Positions 16,580 to 25,445 of a DNA stretch of 64,000 nt are shown here, piece after piece. A program made the position numbers and the translations under genes. The notes below the pieces were generated by a model. It ran no database searches, was not told the origin of the DNA, and saw only the letters and a program-made list of their open reading frames with translations. Every line of letters begins with the position of its first letter. Within the stretch, counting starts at the first letter, position 1. The DNA comes from RPRB01 sp035501615 (lineage in GTDB: Bacteria > Myxococcota > Myxococcia > Myxococcales > Myxococcaceae): positions 94,546 to 158,545 of the forward strand of contig DATJVY010000012.1 in NCBI GenBank assembly GCA_035501615.1, given 5' to 3'.

Positions 16580-17206
16580 CTAGCGACCGGTCCCGCTGCC
16601 GCCGGTGGCGGTGTTGCCCAGGTCACGGAGGATCTCGTCGGCGTGCTTCTTGTGCGTCTCCAGCTTGTCGCGCGCCGACTTCACCAGGTCGTAGACCCTG
16701 TCGTCTCTCGCCTTGAGGGAGGGAAGGGCTCCATCGAGATCGGCGAGCACCGTCCCGTGGCCCTCGGACATGGCCCGCATGTACTCCCGGTCGAACTGCC
16801 CTCCGGTGGCGGTGGCGAGCTGCCGGTCCGTGCTCTGCGTCATGTTGACGAGCTGGGTGCGCTTCTCGGTGGGGATGCTGCTGGGACCGAGCGTCAGCCC
16901 GTTCCGGCTGGCGAGGTCGTTGACCTGCTTGTCCAGGTCGCCGTGGTCCTTGACCATGTCCTTCGCGTAGTCCTTGACCTTGCTGCTCGTCGCCTTGCTC
17001 TGCGCCAGCTGGCCGAGGCGGATCTCGTCCTGGTTGACCTGGTGGAGCAGCGAGAGCACGGCGGTGGGGGTCATCGCCATCGTGCTCATCGACGGGGCCG
17101 CGGTCGCGCCCGGGGGCGTCGAGACGGGGCCGGTGCTCCTGGTCTGGGCGAATGCCGCCGCGCCGGAGAGCATCGAGGCCAGCGCGAGCGTGTGGGTGAG
17201 CTTCAT
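16580..17206 (-). CDS. Exported DUF4142 protein
   Basis: A 208-residue exported protein of the DUF4142 family (ferritin-like helical bundle without clear metal ligands). A signal peptide (1-21, ending AAAFAQ) is followed by a Ser/Thr/Pro-rich linker and then helices from about 48: LLHQVNQDEIRLGQLAQ, then DYAKDMVKDHGDLDKQV, then EYMRAMSEGHGTVLADLD. Function is unknown; the family is common in soil bacteria and often tied to envelope stress. ATG 17206 directly precedes the signal peptide. Confidence 0.88.
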   Translation of the reverse strand: MKLTHTLALASMLSGAAAFAQTRSTGPVSTPPGATAAPSMSTMAMTPTAVLSLLHQVNQDEIRLGQLAQSKATSSKVKDYAKDMVKDHGDLDKQVNDLASRNGLTLGPSSIPTEKRTQLVNMTQSTDRQLATATGGQFDREYMRAMSEGHGTVLADLDGALPSLKARDDRVYDLVKSARDKLETHKKHADEILRDLGNTATGGSGTGR

Positions 17207-17336
17207 CGAGTCGTTCCTCCGTGGGTGGGTGACAGGGACCAATCTGCTGACCGTCCACCGTCGGGGGAACCCTCGGCCGCCGCACCTCTGGGCCACCGGG
17301 AGGCGGGAGGAGGACCGAGCGCCTGGAAGCGGGCCG

Positions 17337-17558
17337 CTACGCCCCGACCTTGGACTCCGGAGCCGTCGCGGCACCGACCTCCGCCTGCCGCGCGCCCAGG
17401 AACGGATGGCCCAGCAGCTGGCTCGAGGCCATGAGCCCGATGCCCGCGAGACCGAGCGCCGCGGGCTCCGCGTACCCCCCGAGCAGCGCTCCGAGCACCG
17501 TCAGCGCCGCCCCTCCCAGCATGAACGAGACCACCGCCGCCACCGCCGCCTTCCACAT
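17337..17558 (-). CDS. Small membrane protein of unknown function
   Basis: A 73-residue protein with two likely membrane helices (about 5-27 and 34-52) and a short polar C-terminus. ATG 17558 directly precedes the first helix. It is in line with the DUF4142 gene 130 bp downstream. Small size and simple composition keep the confidence moderate; longer starts upstream give only Arg-rich shadow sequence. Confidence 0.5.
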   Translation of the reverse strand: MWKAAVAAVVSFMLGGAALTVLGALLGGYAEPAALGLAGIGLMASSQLLGHPFLGARQAEVGAATAPESKVGA

Positions 17559-17782
17559 GGCGGGCCAAGGTAGGAACCCCTCCCCCGCGCTGCAGGCACC
17601 ACCGTCCGTGGCCGGGAGGGACTGTCGCCTGGGCGGACACTCGCCGGCCGCGCGCCCGTGGGCCGAGCGTGCCGCCGTCGCGCCACCACGCCGCCCGTCG
17701 CCCGGGCGGAACTTCTTACGGTTCGCGCGCCAGCCGGCCCGGACATCGTCGGACTTCCCGCGGGGTTGGAGCCTCCGGACCC

Positions 17783-17798
17783 TGGCACATCCGCTGCT
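17783..17798 (+). promoter_or_regulatory. Candidate sigma-54 promoter of the polysaccharide operon
   Basis: TGGCACATCCGCTGCT matches the -24/-12 consensus (TGGCACG-N4-TTGCW) at 9 of 11 fixed positions, with the GG and GC pairs 12 bp apart as required. Transcription would begin near 17809, only 3 nt before the GTG chosen for the export gene. That is very short and argues for caution. No enhancer-binding site was identified. Confidence 0.4.
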
Positions 17799-17811
17799 AC
17801 CCCCAGCGGGC

Positions 17812-18396
17812 GTGCAGACGACATGCGCGGGAACGTGGGTCGGGAGCGTCCTCGTCGCGGGGCTGCTGCTCGCCGGCTGTGCCCACGAGCAGACGGTTCC
17901 GCCGGTGCCCACGGCGGAGGAGCCGTACCGGATCGGCAAGGAGGACGTGCTCGACGTCTCGGTCTGGAGGGATCCCGACCTGTCACGGACGCTGCCGGTC
18001 CGCCCGGACGGCTTCATCACGCTCCCGATGGTGGGGGAGGTCCAGGCCGAGGGGCGGACCACCGTGGAGCTGGAGCAGGACATCGCCCGGCGGCTCGAGA
18101 AGTACATCCAGAGTCCCCGGGTCACGGTGATGGTCCGGGAGGTCAACAGCGCCCGCGTCTTCGTCACCGGCGAGGTGCAGAAGCCGGGGGCCTTCCCGCT
18201 CCGGGGGAACGTCACCGTCCTCCAGGCGGTGGCGATGGCGGGCGGCCTGACCGAGTTCGCCGACCGGAACGGGATGATGGTCATCCGGGCGAACAACGGC
18301 GCGCGGATCCCGGTGCGCTACTCGGACCTGGTGGACCCCCACGGCCAGGGGTCTGACTTCCCGCTCCAGCCCGGCGACACCGTCGTCGTGCCCTGA
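17812..18396 (+). CDS. Polysaccharide export lipoprotein (Wza/GumB-like)
   Basis: The outer-membrane export channel component for an exopolysaccharide. The 194-residue product starts with a short lipoprotein signal (LLLAGC, Cys near residue 23), then a poly-export domain (YRIGKEDVLDVSVWRDPDLS, RPDGFITLPMVGEV) and a SLBB domain (VFVTGEVQKPGAFPL, QPGDTVVVP). It is the smaller type of Wza-like protein. GTG 17812 is the only reasonable start that leaves a complete signal; the frame is open from 17350 but upstream sequence is not signal-like. It heads an operon: the barrel gene follows after 12 bp. Confidence 0.88.
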   Translation: MQTTCAGTWVGSVLVAGLLLAGCAHEQTVPPVPTAEEPYRIGKEDVLDVSVWRDPDLSRTLPVRPDGFITLPMVGEVQAEGRTTVELEQDIARRLEKYIQSPRVTVMVREVNSARVFVTGEVQKPGAFPLRGNVTVLQAVAMAGGLTEFADRNGMMVIRANNGARIPVRYSDLVDPHGQGSDFPLQPGDTVVVP

Positions 18397-18408
18397 GCGG
18401 ATCGCGCC

Positions 18409-19632
18409 GTGAGCCTCGCGAGGAGAGCGCGACGACCGGTGTGGGGACCGGCGGCGGCCGGTATCGCCGCCGCGCTGGTCGCGCTCGCGCCGGCGGAGTC
18501 GCGAGGCCAGGTGCGGACCGAGCTCCGCGCCGAGCCCTCGGGGCCCGTGGAGCCCATCCTCCGGCTGGGGATCGAGCAGCGGTACGACGACGACGTCCTC
18601 CTCAGCAGCAGCGAGAACGGGCCCGGCGCCTTCCTGACCAAGGTGATGCCGCAGGTCGGCCTCCGGCTGAACGAGCGCACCCTGCAGTTCGAGGGGTTCT
18701 ACGAGCCGGACGTTCTGATCCGGACCGAGACCGGGGACGTGACCCTCGACCACCGGGCGGCGCTCGGCCTGCACACCGACCTCTCGCGCGAGGCGCACGT
18801 CGACGGCGTGGCGCAGTTCTGGGACACCACCGACCCGCTCTCGCTCCCGCGGCAGGGCCTGGCCCGGACGCTGGCCCGGACCCTCTACGGCATCGCCGAG
18901 ATCGACTGGCGCCAGAAGCTCGCCCCCCGGTGGAGCCTCCTCGTCGGCTACCGGTTCGAGGGAGCCCGGGTGTACGAGACGGACCACCCGCCGGGGTTCC
19001 TCAACTCGCCCTCGGTGGGCATCGACTACCGGCTGACGCGCCGAGCGGACCTCGGCGTCGAGTACCGGCTGCAGCTGTTCAAGTTCGGAAGCAACGACGG
19101 TATCGCCCACAGCCCGGGACTGGTCTGGAAGTACCGGCTCAGCCGGTCGGCGAACATCCAGATCTCGGGCGGCGCGGCGTTCTACACGGAGCAGCAGAAC
19201 CCGGAGAAGAACGGGGTCGTCCCGCGGTTCGAGGTGGATGTCTCCCAGCGAATCACCCGGCGCTGGGACTGGATCTTCACCGTGGGACACGACCTCGTGG
19301 GCGCGAGCGGATTCAGCACGGCGGTGTGGGCGGACTACGCCAGCCTGACGCTCAGCTGGCAGCTGCTCGAGAAGCTACGGCTCTTCGGCTACGGCAGCTT
19401 CTTTCGAAACGGTCCCATGCCCAACGTGGGGGTGTTTCCGTTGACCGTGGACCAGGAGAAGGGAGTGGCGGCCGGGTACGGGGTCGGGGCAGGGGCGGAG
19501 TGGCGCTTCGACCGCCACGTCGCGCTCCAGGCGACCTACGACCGGCTCGACCAGGTGGGGAGCGTGGATCCCGCCCAGACCAACCTCACCCGGAACATCG
19601 TCGCCGCGCGGCTGACGGTGGATGCGTTCTGA
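18409..19632 (+). CDS. Outer-membrane beta-barrel protein of the polysaccharide operon
   Basis: A 407-residue exported protein with a signal peptide (cleaved near SRGQ, about residue 32) and a regular alternating pattern of aromatic/hydrophobic and polar residues ending in a C-terminal Phe (LTVDAF), the outer-membrane barrel signature. It resembles the outer-membrane beta-barrel proteins that accompany Wza-like export proteins in Gram-negative exopolysaccharide operons. It probably helps polymer cross the outer membrane. GTG 18409 lies 12 bp after the export lipoprotein, and the Wzz-like gene starts 10 bp after its stop. Confidence 0.8.
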   Translation: MSLARRARRPVWGPAAAGIAAALVALAPAESRGQVRTELRAEPSGPVEPILRLGIEQRYDDDVLLSSSENGPGAFLTKVMPQVGLRLNERTLQFEGFYEPDVLIRTETGDVTLDHRAALGLHTDLSREAHVDGVAQFWDTTDPLSLPRQGLARTLARTLYGIAEIDWRQKLAPRWSLLVGYRFEGARVYETDHPPGFLNSPSVGIDYRLTRRADLGVEYRLQLFKFGSNDGIAHSPGLVWKYRLSRSANIQISGGAAFYTEQQNPEKNGVVPRFEVDVSQRITRRWDWIFTVGHDLVGASGFSTAVWADYASLTLSWQLLEKLRLFGYGSFFRNGPMPNVGVFPLTVDQEKGVAAGYGVGAGAEWRFDRHVALQATYDRLDQVGSVDPAQTNLTRNIVAARLTVDAF

Positions 19633-19642
19633 CGGAGAGACG

Positions 19643-21043
19643 ATGGATCGAGGACTGACGGCAGACGACGTGGCGAGGGCGCTCACCCGGCGCCCGTGGC
19701 TGGTTGCGAGCGTCACCGCGCTGGTGCTGGCGCTGGGGAGCGCCTACGTCCTGACCCGCCCCCGGGTCTGGAAGGCGACGGCGGTGGTGCGGGTCGAGCC
19801 GCAGCAGACCGACGCCCAGCTGGTGCAGCGGACGGTGGGCGACGTCGAGCCCCGGCTGCTCAGCCTTCGCCAGGCGATGCTCGGGGGGCCGGTGCTCGGC
19901 CGGGTGGTGGACGAGCTCAAGCTCTACCCGGATCTGGTCGCCCGCCGCGGAAAGGAGGCGGCCATCGAGCGGCTGCGCGAGGGCATCGACGTCAAGCCCA
20001 CCTGGAACGCCTTCGAGGTCACGGCGGCCGCCGGCGAGCCGCGCCAGGCGGCGGAGATCGCCAACCTGATTCCCACCGTCTTTGCCCGCATCACCAACGA
20101 GGTGCGCGCCGCGCAGGCCGCGGACGCGACGCGGGTCTTCGACGCCCAGGTGAAGGAGCTGCAGAGCGCGGTGAACGACTGGCAGCAGAAGATCGTCGCC
20201 TTCAAGGTGGCCCACGTCGGCGAGCTCCCGGAGCAGCTGGAGGCCAACATGCGCCAGCTGGACCGGCTCGCGGGCGAGCTCCGGGCCCGGACCGAGCAGC
20301 TCCGGGCGGCGGACACCCGGCGCGGAGACCTCGTGCTGATGCGCAACGGAGGCGACACCGAGGTGGGACGGGTCCAGGCCCAGGCGGACCAGCTGGAGCA
20401 GCAGCTGGCGGCGGCGAGGACCCAGTACACCGACGACCACCCCGAGGTGCTCCGCCTCTCGCGCGAGGTGAAGGCCGCGCGCGTCCGGATCGCCGAGGCC
20501 GACGCGCGGCTGGGCGCTCAGCGCGATGAGCGCGCGCGGGCGACCCGCGAGGTGGCTGCCATCCAGCGGGACGTCGACGGGCTCAAGCACGAGATGCAGA
20601 CCTACCAGACGCGCCTCGATGCGACCCCGCGCTGGGCAGCCGAGCTCGCGGGCCTGGAGCGCGAGTACGACATCGCCCGGACCAAGTACCAGTCGGTGCT
20701 CGGGCGGAAGGTGGAGGCGGAGATCGCGCAGGACATCGAGGCGCGGAACGCGCCGCGCCTGTTCAGCCTGGTGAGCCCGGCGGCCCCGCCGGTGGTGCCC
20801 AGCAAGCCGGACCGCTTCGGCGGGATGATGGTCGTGCTGGTGGCAGCGATCGGCGCAGGGGTGCTCACCGGCGTGATGCGGGAGCTCCGCGACGAGACGA
20901 TCCACGACGACCGCCAGCTGCGCGGCGAGCTGCCGTTCCCGGTCCTGGCCATCGTCCCGACGATGAACGGACGGACCGAGCGCCGGGTGCTCCTGCCGGC
21001 CAATCCCCTGCGGCCCCGGGCACAGCCCGACAGCCTCAACTGA
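19643..21043 (+). CDS. Wzz/GumC-like chain-length and export protein
   Basis: A 466-residue inner-membrane polysaccharide co-polymerase that controls chain length and links synthesis to export. It has an N-terminal membrane helix (about 19-37), a long periplasmic coiled coil (about 165-340), the GNVR-like segment (AELAGLEREYDIARTKYQSV, about 332-351) and a C-terminal helix (about 393-411). There is no fused tyrosine-kinase domain; that activity is encoded by the next gene. ATG 19643 has GGAGAG upstream; the ATG at 19622 overlaps the previous gene and is less likely. Confidence 0.9.
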   Translation: MDRGLTADDVARALTRRPWLVASVTALVLALGSAYVLTRPRVWKATAVVRVEPQQTDAQLVQRTVGDVEPRLLSLRQAMLGGPVLGRVVDELKLYPDLVARRGKEAAIERLREGIDVKPTWNAFEVTAAAGEPRQAAEIANLIPTVFARITNEVRAAQAADATRVFDAQVKELQSAVNDWQQKIVAFKVAHVGELPEQLEANMRQLDRLAGELRARTEQLRAADTRRGDLVLMRNGGDTEVGRVQAQADQLEQQLAAARTQYTDDHPEVLRLSREVKAARVRIAEADARLGAQRDERARATREVAAIQRDVDGLKHEMQTYQTRLDATPRWAAELAGLEREYDIARTKYQSVLGRKVEAEIAQDIEARNAPRLFSLVSPAAPPVVPSKPDRFGGMMVVLVAAIGAGVLTGVMRELRDETIHDDRQLRGELPFPVLAIVPTMNGRTERRVLLPANPLRPRAQPDSLN

Positions 21044-21058
21044 GGACCGACCACCGTG

Positions 21059-21805
21059 ATGCCAGAGAACGAGACGAGGGACGAGGGCCGCTCCGACAAC
21101 TTCCTGCACCGTGCCGACGGTACGTCCGTGACCCAGGCCCCGGTGAACGACCGGGTGGTGTCCCTCACCGCGCCTGGCTCGGTGGCCGCCGAGCAGTACC
21201 GCTCGCTGTATTACCGGCTGGAGCGACTCCGGGATGCGCGCCCGATGCGGCTGGTGGCCTTCACCTCCGCGCTCCCGGGCGAGGGGAAGACGGTCACCGC
21301 GGTGAACCTCGCGCTGACCTCGGCGCGGGCCAACCCCGACCGGCGGATCCTCCTGGTCGACGCCGACCTGCGGCGGGGGCAGGTGGCGGAGCTCCTGGCG
21401 TTTCGGGCACGGCCCGGGCTGTCCGAGCTGCTGCAGGGGGACGCCGAGCTGCGCGAGGTGGTGCGGCGGTTCAAGGCCAACCGGCTGGCGGTCATCCCCT
21501 CCGGTCAGGCGGCGGAGGAACCGACGCAGCTGCTGGCCAGCTCGCGGATGAAGGAGCTGCTCCGCGCCGTGCGCGAGGGGTTCGACGAGGTCTACCTGGA
21601 TCTCCCGCCGACGCTTCCGTTCGCCGACGCGTCGATCCTCGGCACACTGTCCGACGCGGTGGTCCTGGTCATCCGCGCCAATGCCACGGCGGGCAAGCAC
21701 GTCCACCAGGCGCTCGAGCACCTGGCCGGGGCGAGCGTGGTGGGGTGCGTGCTGAACGGAGCTGCTCTGGCGAGCGCTCCCTACTTGAAGTCGTACCTGC
21801 GGTGA
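21059..21805 (+). CDS. CpsD/CapB-like ATPase (BY-kinase type)
   Basis: The cytoplasmic ATPase partner of the preceding Wzz-like protein, 248 residues. Walker A is ALPGEGKTVT (71-80), Walker A' is ILLVDADLRR (97-106) and Walker B is VYLDLPP. Bacterial tyrosine kinases of this family autophosphorylate on a C-terminal tyrosine cluster. Here the tail ends in APYLKSYLR with only two tyrosines, so the cluster is minimal and cycling by phosphorylation may be weak or different. ATG 21059 follows GTG 21056 directly; either could be used. It is 15 bp after the Wzz-like stop. Confidence 0.88.
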   Translation: MPENETRDEGRSDNFLHRADGTSVTQAPVNDRVVSLTAPGSVAAEQYRSLYYRLERLRDARPMRLVAFTSALPGEGKTVTAVNLALTSARANPDRRILLVDADLRRGQVAELLAFRARPGLSELLQGDAELREVVRRFKANRLAVIPSGQAAEEPTQLLASSRMKELLRAVREGFDEVYLDLPPTLPFADASILGTLSDAVVLVIRANATAGKHVHQALEHLAGASVVGCVLNGAALASAPYLKSYLR

Positions 21806-21865
21806 GACGCGCCCGGGACGCGGGCGCAGGTGGTCGGTGGCGGGCGGGAAGGGCGGGCAGGGGCG

Positions 21866-23236
21866 ATGTATCGGGTCTTCAACCATTGGGTCTCGGGACG
21901 GAAGACGCTGCTGTTCGTGGCCGAGAGCGTGGCGATCGTCGCCGCCTGCGCGACCGGTTCCCTGGTGCTTGCCCGAGCCCTCGCACCGGAGGCGGGCGCG
22001 GGCCATGCCCACCCCGCGGTCGTGACCGCGACCCTGCTGGGGATTCTCTCGATGGGGTTCGCCGGGGCCTACCAGGCGTCGCTGTACTTCCTCGACCTCT
22101 ATGATCTTCGGGTCGCGGCCGAGGACCGAGGCCGGGGCGCGCGGCTGGCGCGGGCGCTCGGGCTGGCGGTCTTCGCCATGGCGATGGTGCTGACCGTGCT
22201 CCGGATCCGCCCCCCCGAGGGCGTGGTCCTCGGGGGAGCGTTCGGGGCGATCCTCGGAGTCCTCCTCGCGCGGGGGCTGCTGGGCGCCGCCCTGGCCCGT
22301 CCGAGCCGGGTGCTGGTGGTGGGCCACGGCGACCGCACGCGGCGGCTGCTCGAGCTGCTGGAGACCGCCGAGGAAGCTCCCCAGGTGGCGGTGGTGGTCG
22401 ACGCCCGGCGCCTGGGCCCCGGCAGGGAGAGCCTCCTGGAGGCGGCCCGGCGGGCACGGGCCGAGGCGGTCGTCCTGGCCACCGAACCCGGCCAGGAGCA
22501 CACCACCCCCGAGGACCTCGCCCGGTGCCGCTATGCCGGGGTGCGGGTGTTCGCGGCGGCGCAGTACTGCGAGCGCGTCCTCCGCCGCATCCCGGTGCAC
22601 GTCCTGGACGGTGTGCAGTTCGCGACCGCGGACGAGCTGACCCAGGGCCTGGTCCGGCGGGCCTCGAAGCGGGTCTTCGACGTCGTGGTCGCCGGCGCGC
22701 TCCTTCTCCTCTCCGCGCCGCTGATGCTGGTGCTGGTGGTGCTCATCCGCCTCGACTCGAAGGGGCCGGCCTTCTACCGGCAGGAGCGCGTGGGCAGGAA
22801 CGGCAGGGCCTACGAGCTCTGGAAGTTCCGGAGCATGCGGCTCGACGCCGAGCGGAATGGCGCGGTCTGGGCACGTGCCAGGGACGAGCGGGTGACGCGG
22901 GTGGGGCGATTCATCCGCCGGACGCGGATGGACGAGATCCCCCAGGTGCTCAACGTCCTCCGCGGGGACATGAGCTTCGTCGGGCCGCGTCCCGAGCGGC
23001 CGGTGTTCATCGAGCTCATCTCGCGCGACGTGCCATACTACGCGCTGCGCGAGGGGGTGAAGCCGGGCATCACCGGCTGGGCGCAGATCCGCTACCCCTA
23101 CGGCGCCTCGGTGGAGGACGGCCGCAACAAGCTGGAGTTCGACCTCTACTACGTGAAGAACGGGACGCTGTTCCTCGACCTGGCGATCATCTTCCACACC
23201 GTGCGGCACGTGCTGCTCGGCCGTGGAGCGCGCTGA
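21866..23236 (+). CDS. Polyprenyl-phosphate sugar-1-phosphate transferase (WbaP/EpsE-like)
   Basis: The priming enzyme that places the first sugar phosphate on undecaprenyl phosphate at the inner membrane, 456 residues. Four membrane helices lie in the first 145 residues, a Rossmann-like CoA-binding region follows (VLVVGHGDRT, about 150), then a membrane helix near 275 and the catalytic sugar-transferase domain (about 268-456) with FYRQERVGRNG, KFRSMRLDAE, RRTRMDEIPQ and FVGPRPERP. It is complete. ATG 21866 fits best; GTG 21830 would add 12 Gly/Arg-rich residues. Confidence 0.93.
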   Translation: MYRVFNHWVSGRKTLLFVAESVAIVAACATGSLVLARALAPEAGAGHAHPAVVTATLLGILSMGFAGAYQASLYFLDLYDLRVAAEDRGRGARLARALGLAVFAMAMVLTVLRIRPPEGVVLGGAFGAILGVLLARGLLGAALARPSRVLVVGHGDRTRRLLELLETAEEAPQVAVVVDARRLGPGRESLLEAARRARAEAVVLATEPGQEHTTPEDLARCRYAGVRVFAAAQYCERVLRRIPVHVLDGVQFATADELTQGLVRRASKRVFDVVVAGALLLLSAPLMLVLVVLIRLDSKGPAFYRQERVGRNGRAYELWKFRSMRLDAERNGAVWARARDERVTRVGRFIRRTRMDEIPQVLNVLRGDMSFVGPRPERPVFIELISRDVPYYALREGVKPGITGWAQIRYPYGASVEDGRNKLEFDLYYVKNGTLFLDLAIIFHTVRHVLLGRGAR

Positions 23237-23330
23237 CTCTCGCCGCTCCGGTGCTCGCGGGCGTGAACGGGAGACGACACCTCGCGCGTTCCGGGGCTGG
23301 ACGACGGCCCGCCGCGTGCACACGTCCAGG

Positions 23331-24494
23331 ATGATGGTGAAGGCGTCGCCGTACGTTCCCGCACGGCCCACGCTCGGATGGGCGCAGCTCGGCTCCCGGA
23401 CGCGGCCGCTCTCCTGGCATCCGTTCACCGCCGAGCGCGTGTGCTGGACCGAGCTCGGACGGGGCGCGCTCCGGCTCGCCGCCCGGGTGCTCGGCCTCGA
23501 GGGAGCGGAGGTGCTCGTGCCGGCGTACCACCACGGCGTGGAGGTCGACGCCCTGCTCGCCGCGGGGACCTCCCCGGCCTTCTACGAGGTGGGAGCGCGG
23601 TGGGCGGTGGACCTCGACGACCTCGAGCGCCGGGTGAGCCCGCGCACCCGCGGCATCCTCCTGACGCACTTCGCCGGCTTCCCGGGACCGGCGAGCCAGC
23701 TCCGGGCGCTCGCCGACCGCTACGGCCTGGTGCTCATCGAGGACTGTGCCCAGGCCCTCCTCTCCTCGGACGGGGGCGTGCCGCTCGGGACCACCGGCGA
23801 TGCATCGGTGTTCTCGCTCCGCACCTCGTTGCCGGTTCCGCACGGGGGCGGGCTGGTGTTCAACGGCCGGAGGGGCTACCAGCTCCCCGCGCTCGAGCGG
23901 CCGGCGCCGGGGGCCACGCTCCGCAGCATCCTCGCAAGGCTGTCGCACCCGAGGAAGCTCCGCTCACCGGCGCGAGCCGGCCTGGTCGGCGACTTCCGGC
24001 GCCGGCTGGGGCGCCGGTTCGGCATCGCGCGCGCACGAGGGGCTCCCGGCTCCCGACCCGACGAGGAGCCGGCGCTGGGAGCGTCGCCGCTGATGTCGCG
24101 GATCGCCCGTGCCCACGACCTGGCCGGCGTGGCGGAATGCCGCCGGAGGAACTTCTTCCACCTCCTCGGGGCGTTGCGTGGCGTGGCCCCGCCCCTGGTG
24201 AGCGAGCTCCCGCCGGGCGTGTGCCCGCTGTTCTATCCGCTGTGGGTCGCGGACCGGGACGAGGCGCTGGCCCGGCTCCGGGCGGAGAACGTCGAGGCGG
24301 GGGAGGGGTGGCCAGCGTTCCACCACCGCTGCGACGGCATCGAGTTCCCCGAGGCCACCCGGCTCCGGCACCACGTGATCGCGCTGCCCTGTCACCAGGA
24401 CCTCGGTCCGGCGCAGGTGGCCCACGCGGCCCGGGCCGCCCTGCGCGCGGTGCGCCGCGACAGGACGTGGCGCTCGCGCGCAGCCGGGGGGTGA
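23331..24494 (+). CDS. DegT/DnrJ-fold protein lacking the PLP lysine
   Basis: A 387-residue protein with the DegT/DnrJ/EryC1/StrS sugar-aminotransferase fold: LVPAYHHGVEVDAL, ILLTHFAGFPG and the cofactor-ring aspartate in LIEDCAQALL are present. The strand that should carry the cofactor-binding lysine reads SVFSLRTSLPVPHGGG, with Thr where related proteins have Lys, and no lysine nearby. It therefore cannot be a normal aminotransferase; it may be a dehydratase-like, binding or inactive member. It sits in the polysaccharide operon after the priming transferase. The start is uncertain: ATG 23331 is chosen, while GTG 23223 and GTG 23316 are also in frame. Confidence 0.75.
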   Translation: MMVKASPYVPARPTLGWAQLGSRTRPLSWHPFTAERVCWTELGRGALRLAARVLGLEGAEVLVPAYHHGVEVDALLAAGTSPAFYEVGARWAVDLDDLERRVSPRTRGILLTHFAGFPGPASQLRALADRYGLVLIEDCAQALLSSDGGVPLGTTGDASVFSLRTSLPVPHGGGLVFNGRRGYQLPALERPAPGATLRSILARLSHPRKLRSPARAGLVGDFRRRLGRRFGIARARGAPGSRPDEEPALGASPLMSRIARAHDLAGVAECRRRNFFHLLGALRGVAPPLVSELPPGVCPLFYPLWVADRDEALARLRAENVEAGEGWPAFHHRCDGIEFPEATRLRHHVIALPCHQDLGPAQVAHAARAALRAVRRDRTWRSRAAGG

Positions 24495-24506
24495 TAGACA
24501 GGCCCG

Positions 24507-25352
24507 ATGAGCGACCAGCGGGCGCCCCGGGACGTCTTCACCGTCGCACCAGCGTACGAGGCGTACATGGGTCGGTGGAGCCGGCCCGTGGCCCGGGAGT
24601 TCGTCCACTGGCTCGCGGTCCCCGCGGGCCGGCGCTGGCTCGACGTGGGCTGCGGGACCGGGGCGCTGAGCGAGGTCCTGATGAAGGCCGGTGGTGCCAG
24701 CACGGTGGTGGGAGTCGACCGGTCGGCGGGGTTCGTCGAGCACGCGCGCCACCTGGGGCTCACCGCCGAGATGAGGTTCCTCGAGGGAGATGCCCAGGCG
24801 CTCCCGGTGTCGTCCGGTGACTTCGACGCCGTCGTCTCCGGACTGGTCCTGAACTTCGTCCCCGACCGCGCACGGATGGTGGCGGAGATGGCGCGCGCCG
24901 CCCGGCCCGGTGGCGTGGTCGCGCTCTACGTCTGGGACATGTCCGGCGGGATGGAGCTCGTCGCGCGGTGCTGGGAGGCCGTGAAGCAGGTGGACCCGGG
25001 GGCGGAGGCCCACGACGAGTCCGCGCGCTTCCGGGCGATCTGTGCGCCCGACCCGCTGGCGGCCCTGTTCGCGGCGACCGGCCTGGAGGACGTCACCACC
25101 CGGTCGATCGACGTCCCCACCGTCTTCCGCGATTTCGACGACTACTGGAAACCGTTCCTCGGTGGGCAGGGTCCGGCCTCGGCCTACCTCGTCTCGCTCC
25201 CGGAGGAGCGCCGCACAGCCGTCCGCGAGACGCTCCGCGCGCGCCTGACGCCCGGCCCGGAGGAAGCCATCCGGATGAACGCCCGGGCCTGGGCCGTGCG
25301 GGGACGGGCGCCGGGGCCGCTGGTGGGGCGCACCGCTGCCACGACGGCATAG
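24507..25352 (+). CDS. Class I SAM-dependent methyltransferase
   Basis: A 281-residue cytoplasmic methyltransferase. Motif I is WLDVGCGTGAL (45-55 region), then VVGVDRSAGFV, the acidic FLEGDAQALP, and motif IV FDAVVSGLVLNFVPD. It resembles UbiE/Methyltransf_11 proteins. It lies 12 bp after the DegT-like gene, so it may modify a sugar or lipid of the polysaccharide, but the family is too broad to name the substrate. ATG 24507 is the first start. It is the last gene of the operon; the next gene is convergent after 93 bp without a clear terminator. Confidence 0.85.
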   Translation: MSDQRAPRDVFTVAPAYEAYMGRWSRPVAREFVHWLAVPAGRRWLDVGCGTGALSEVLMKAGGASTVVGVDRSAGFVEHARHLGLTAEMRFLEGDAQALPVSSGDFDAVVSGLVLNFVPDRARMVAEMARAARPGGVVALYVWDMSGGMELVARCWEAVKQVDPGAEAHDESARFRAICAPDPLAALFAATGLEDVTTRSIDVPTVFRDFDDYWKPFLGGQGPASAYLVSLPEERRTAVRETLRARLTPGPEEAIRMNARAWAVRGRAPGPLVGRTAATTA

Positions 25353-25445
25353 CGAGGCGGGACGCCCGGAGAGACCGTCAAGGCGGCGGACCGGTCGCCT
25401 CGAGGAGGAAGCTCCGCGGGACCACGGGCCATGGCCAGCGGGCTC

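Noticed and set aside
19586..23428. A 1280-codon open frame antisense to the polysaccharide operon
   Set aside because: It mirrors real genes codon by codon, has His/Gly/Arg/Leu-rich composition without domains, and is expected from the very high GC at third positions.
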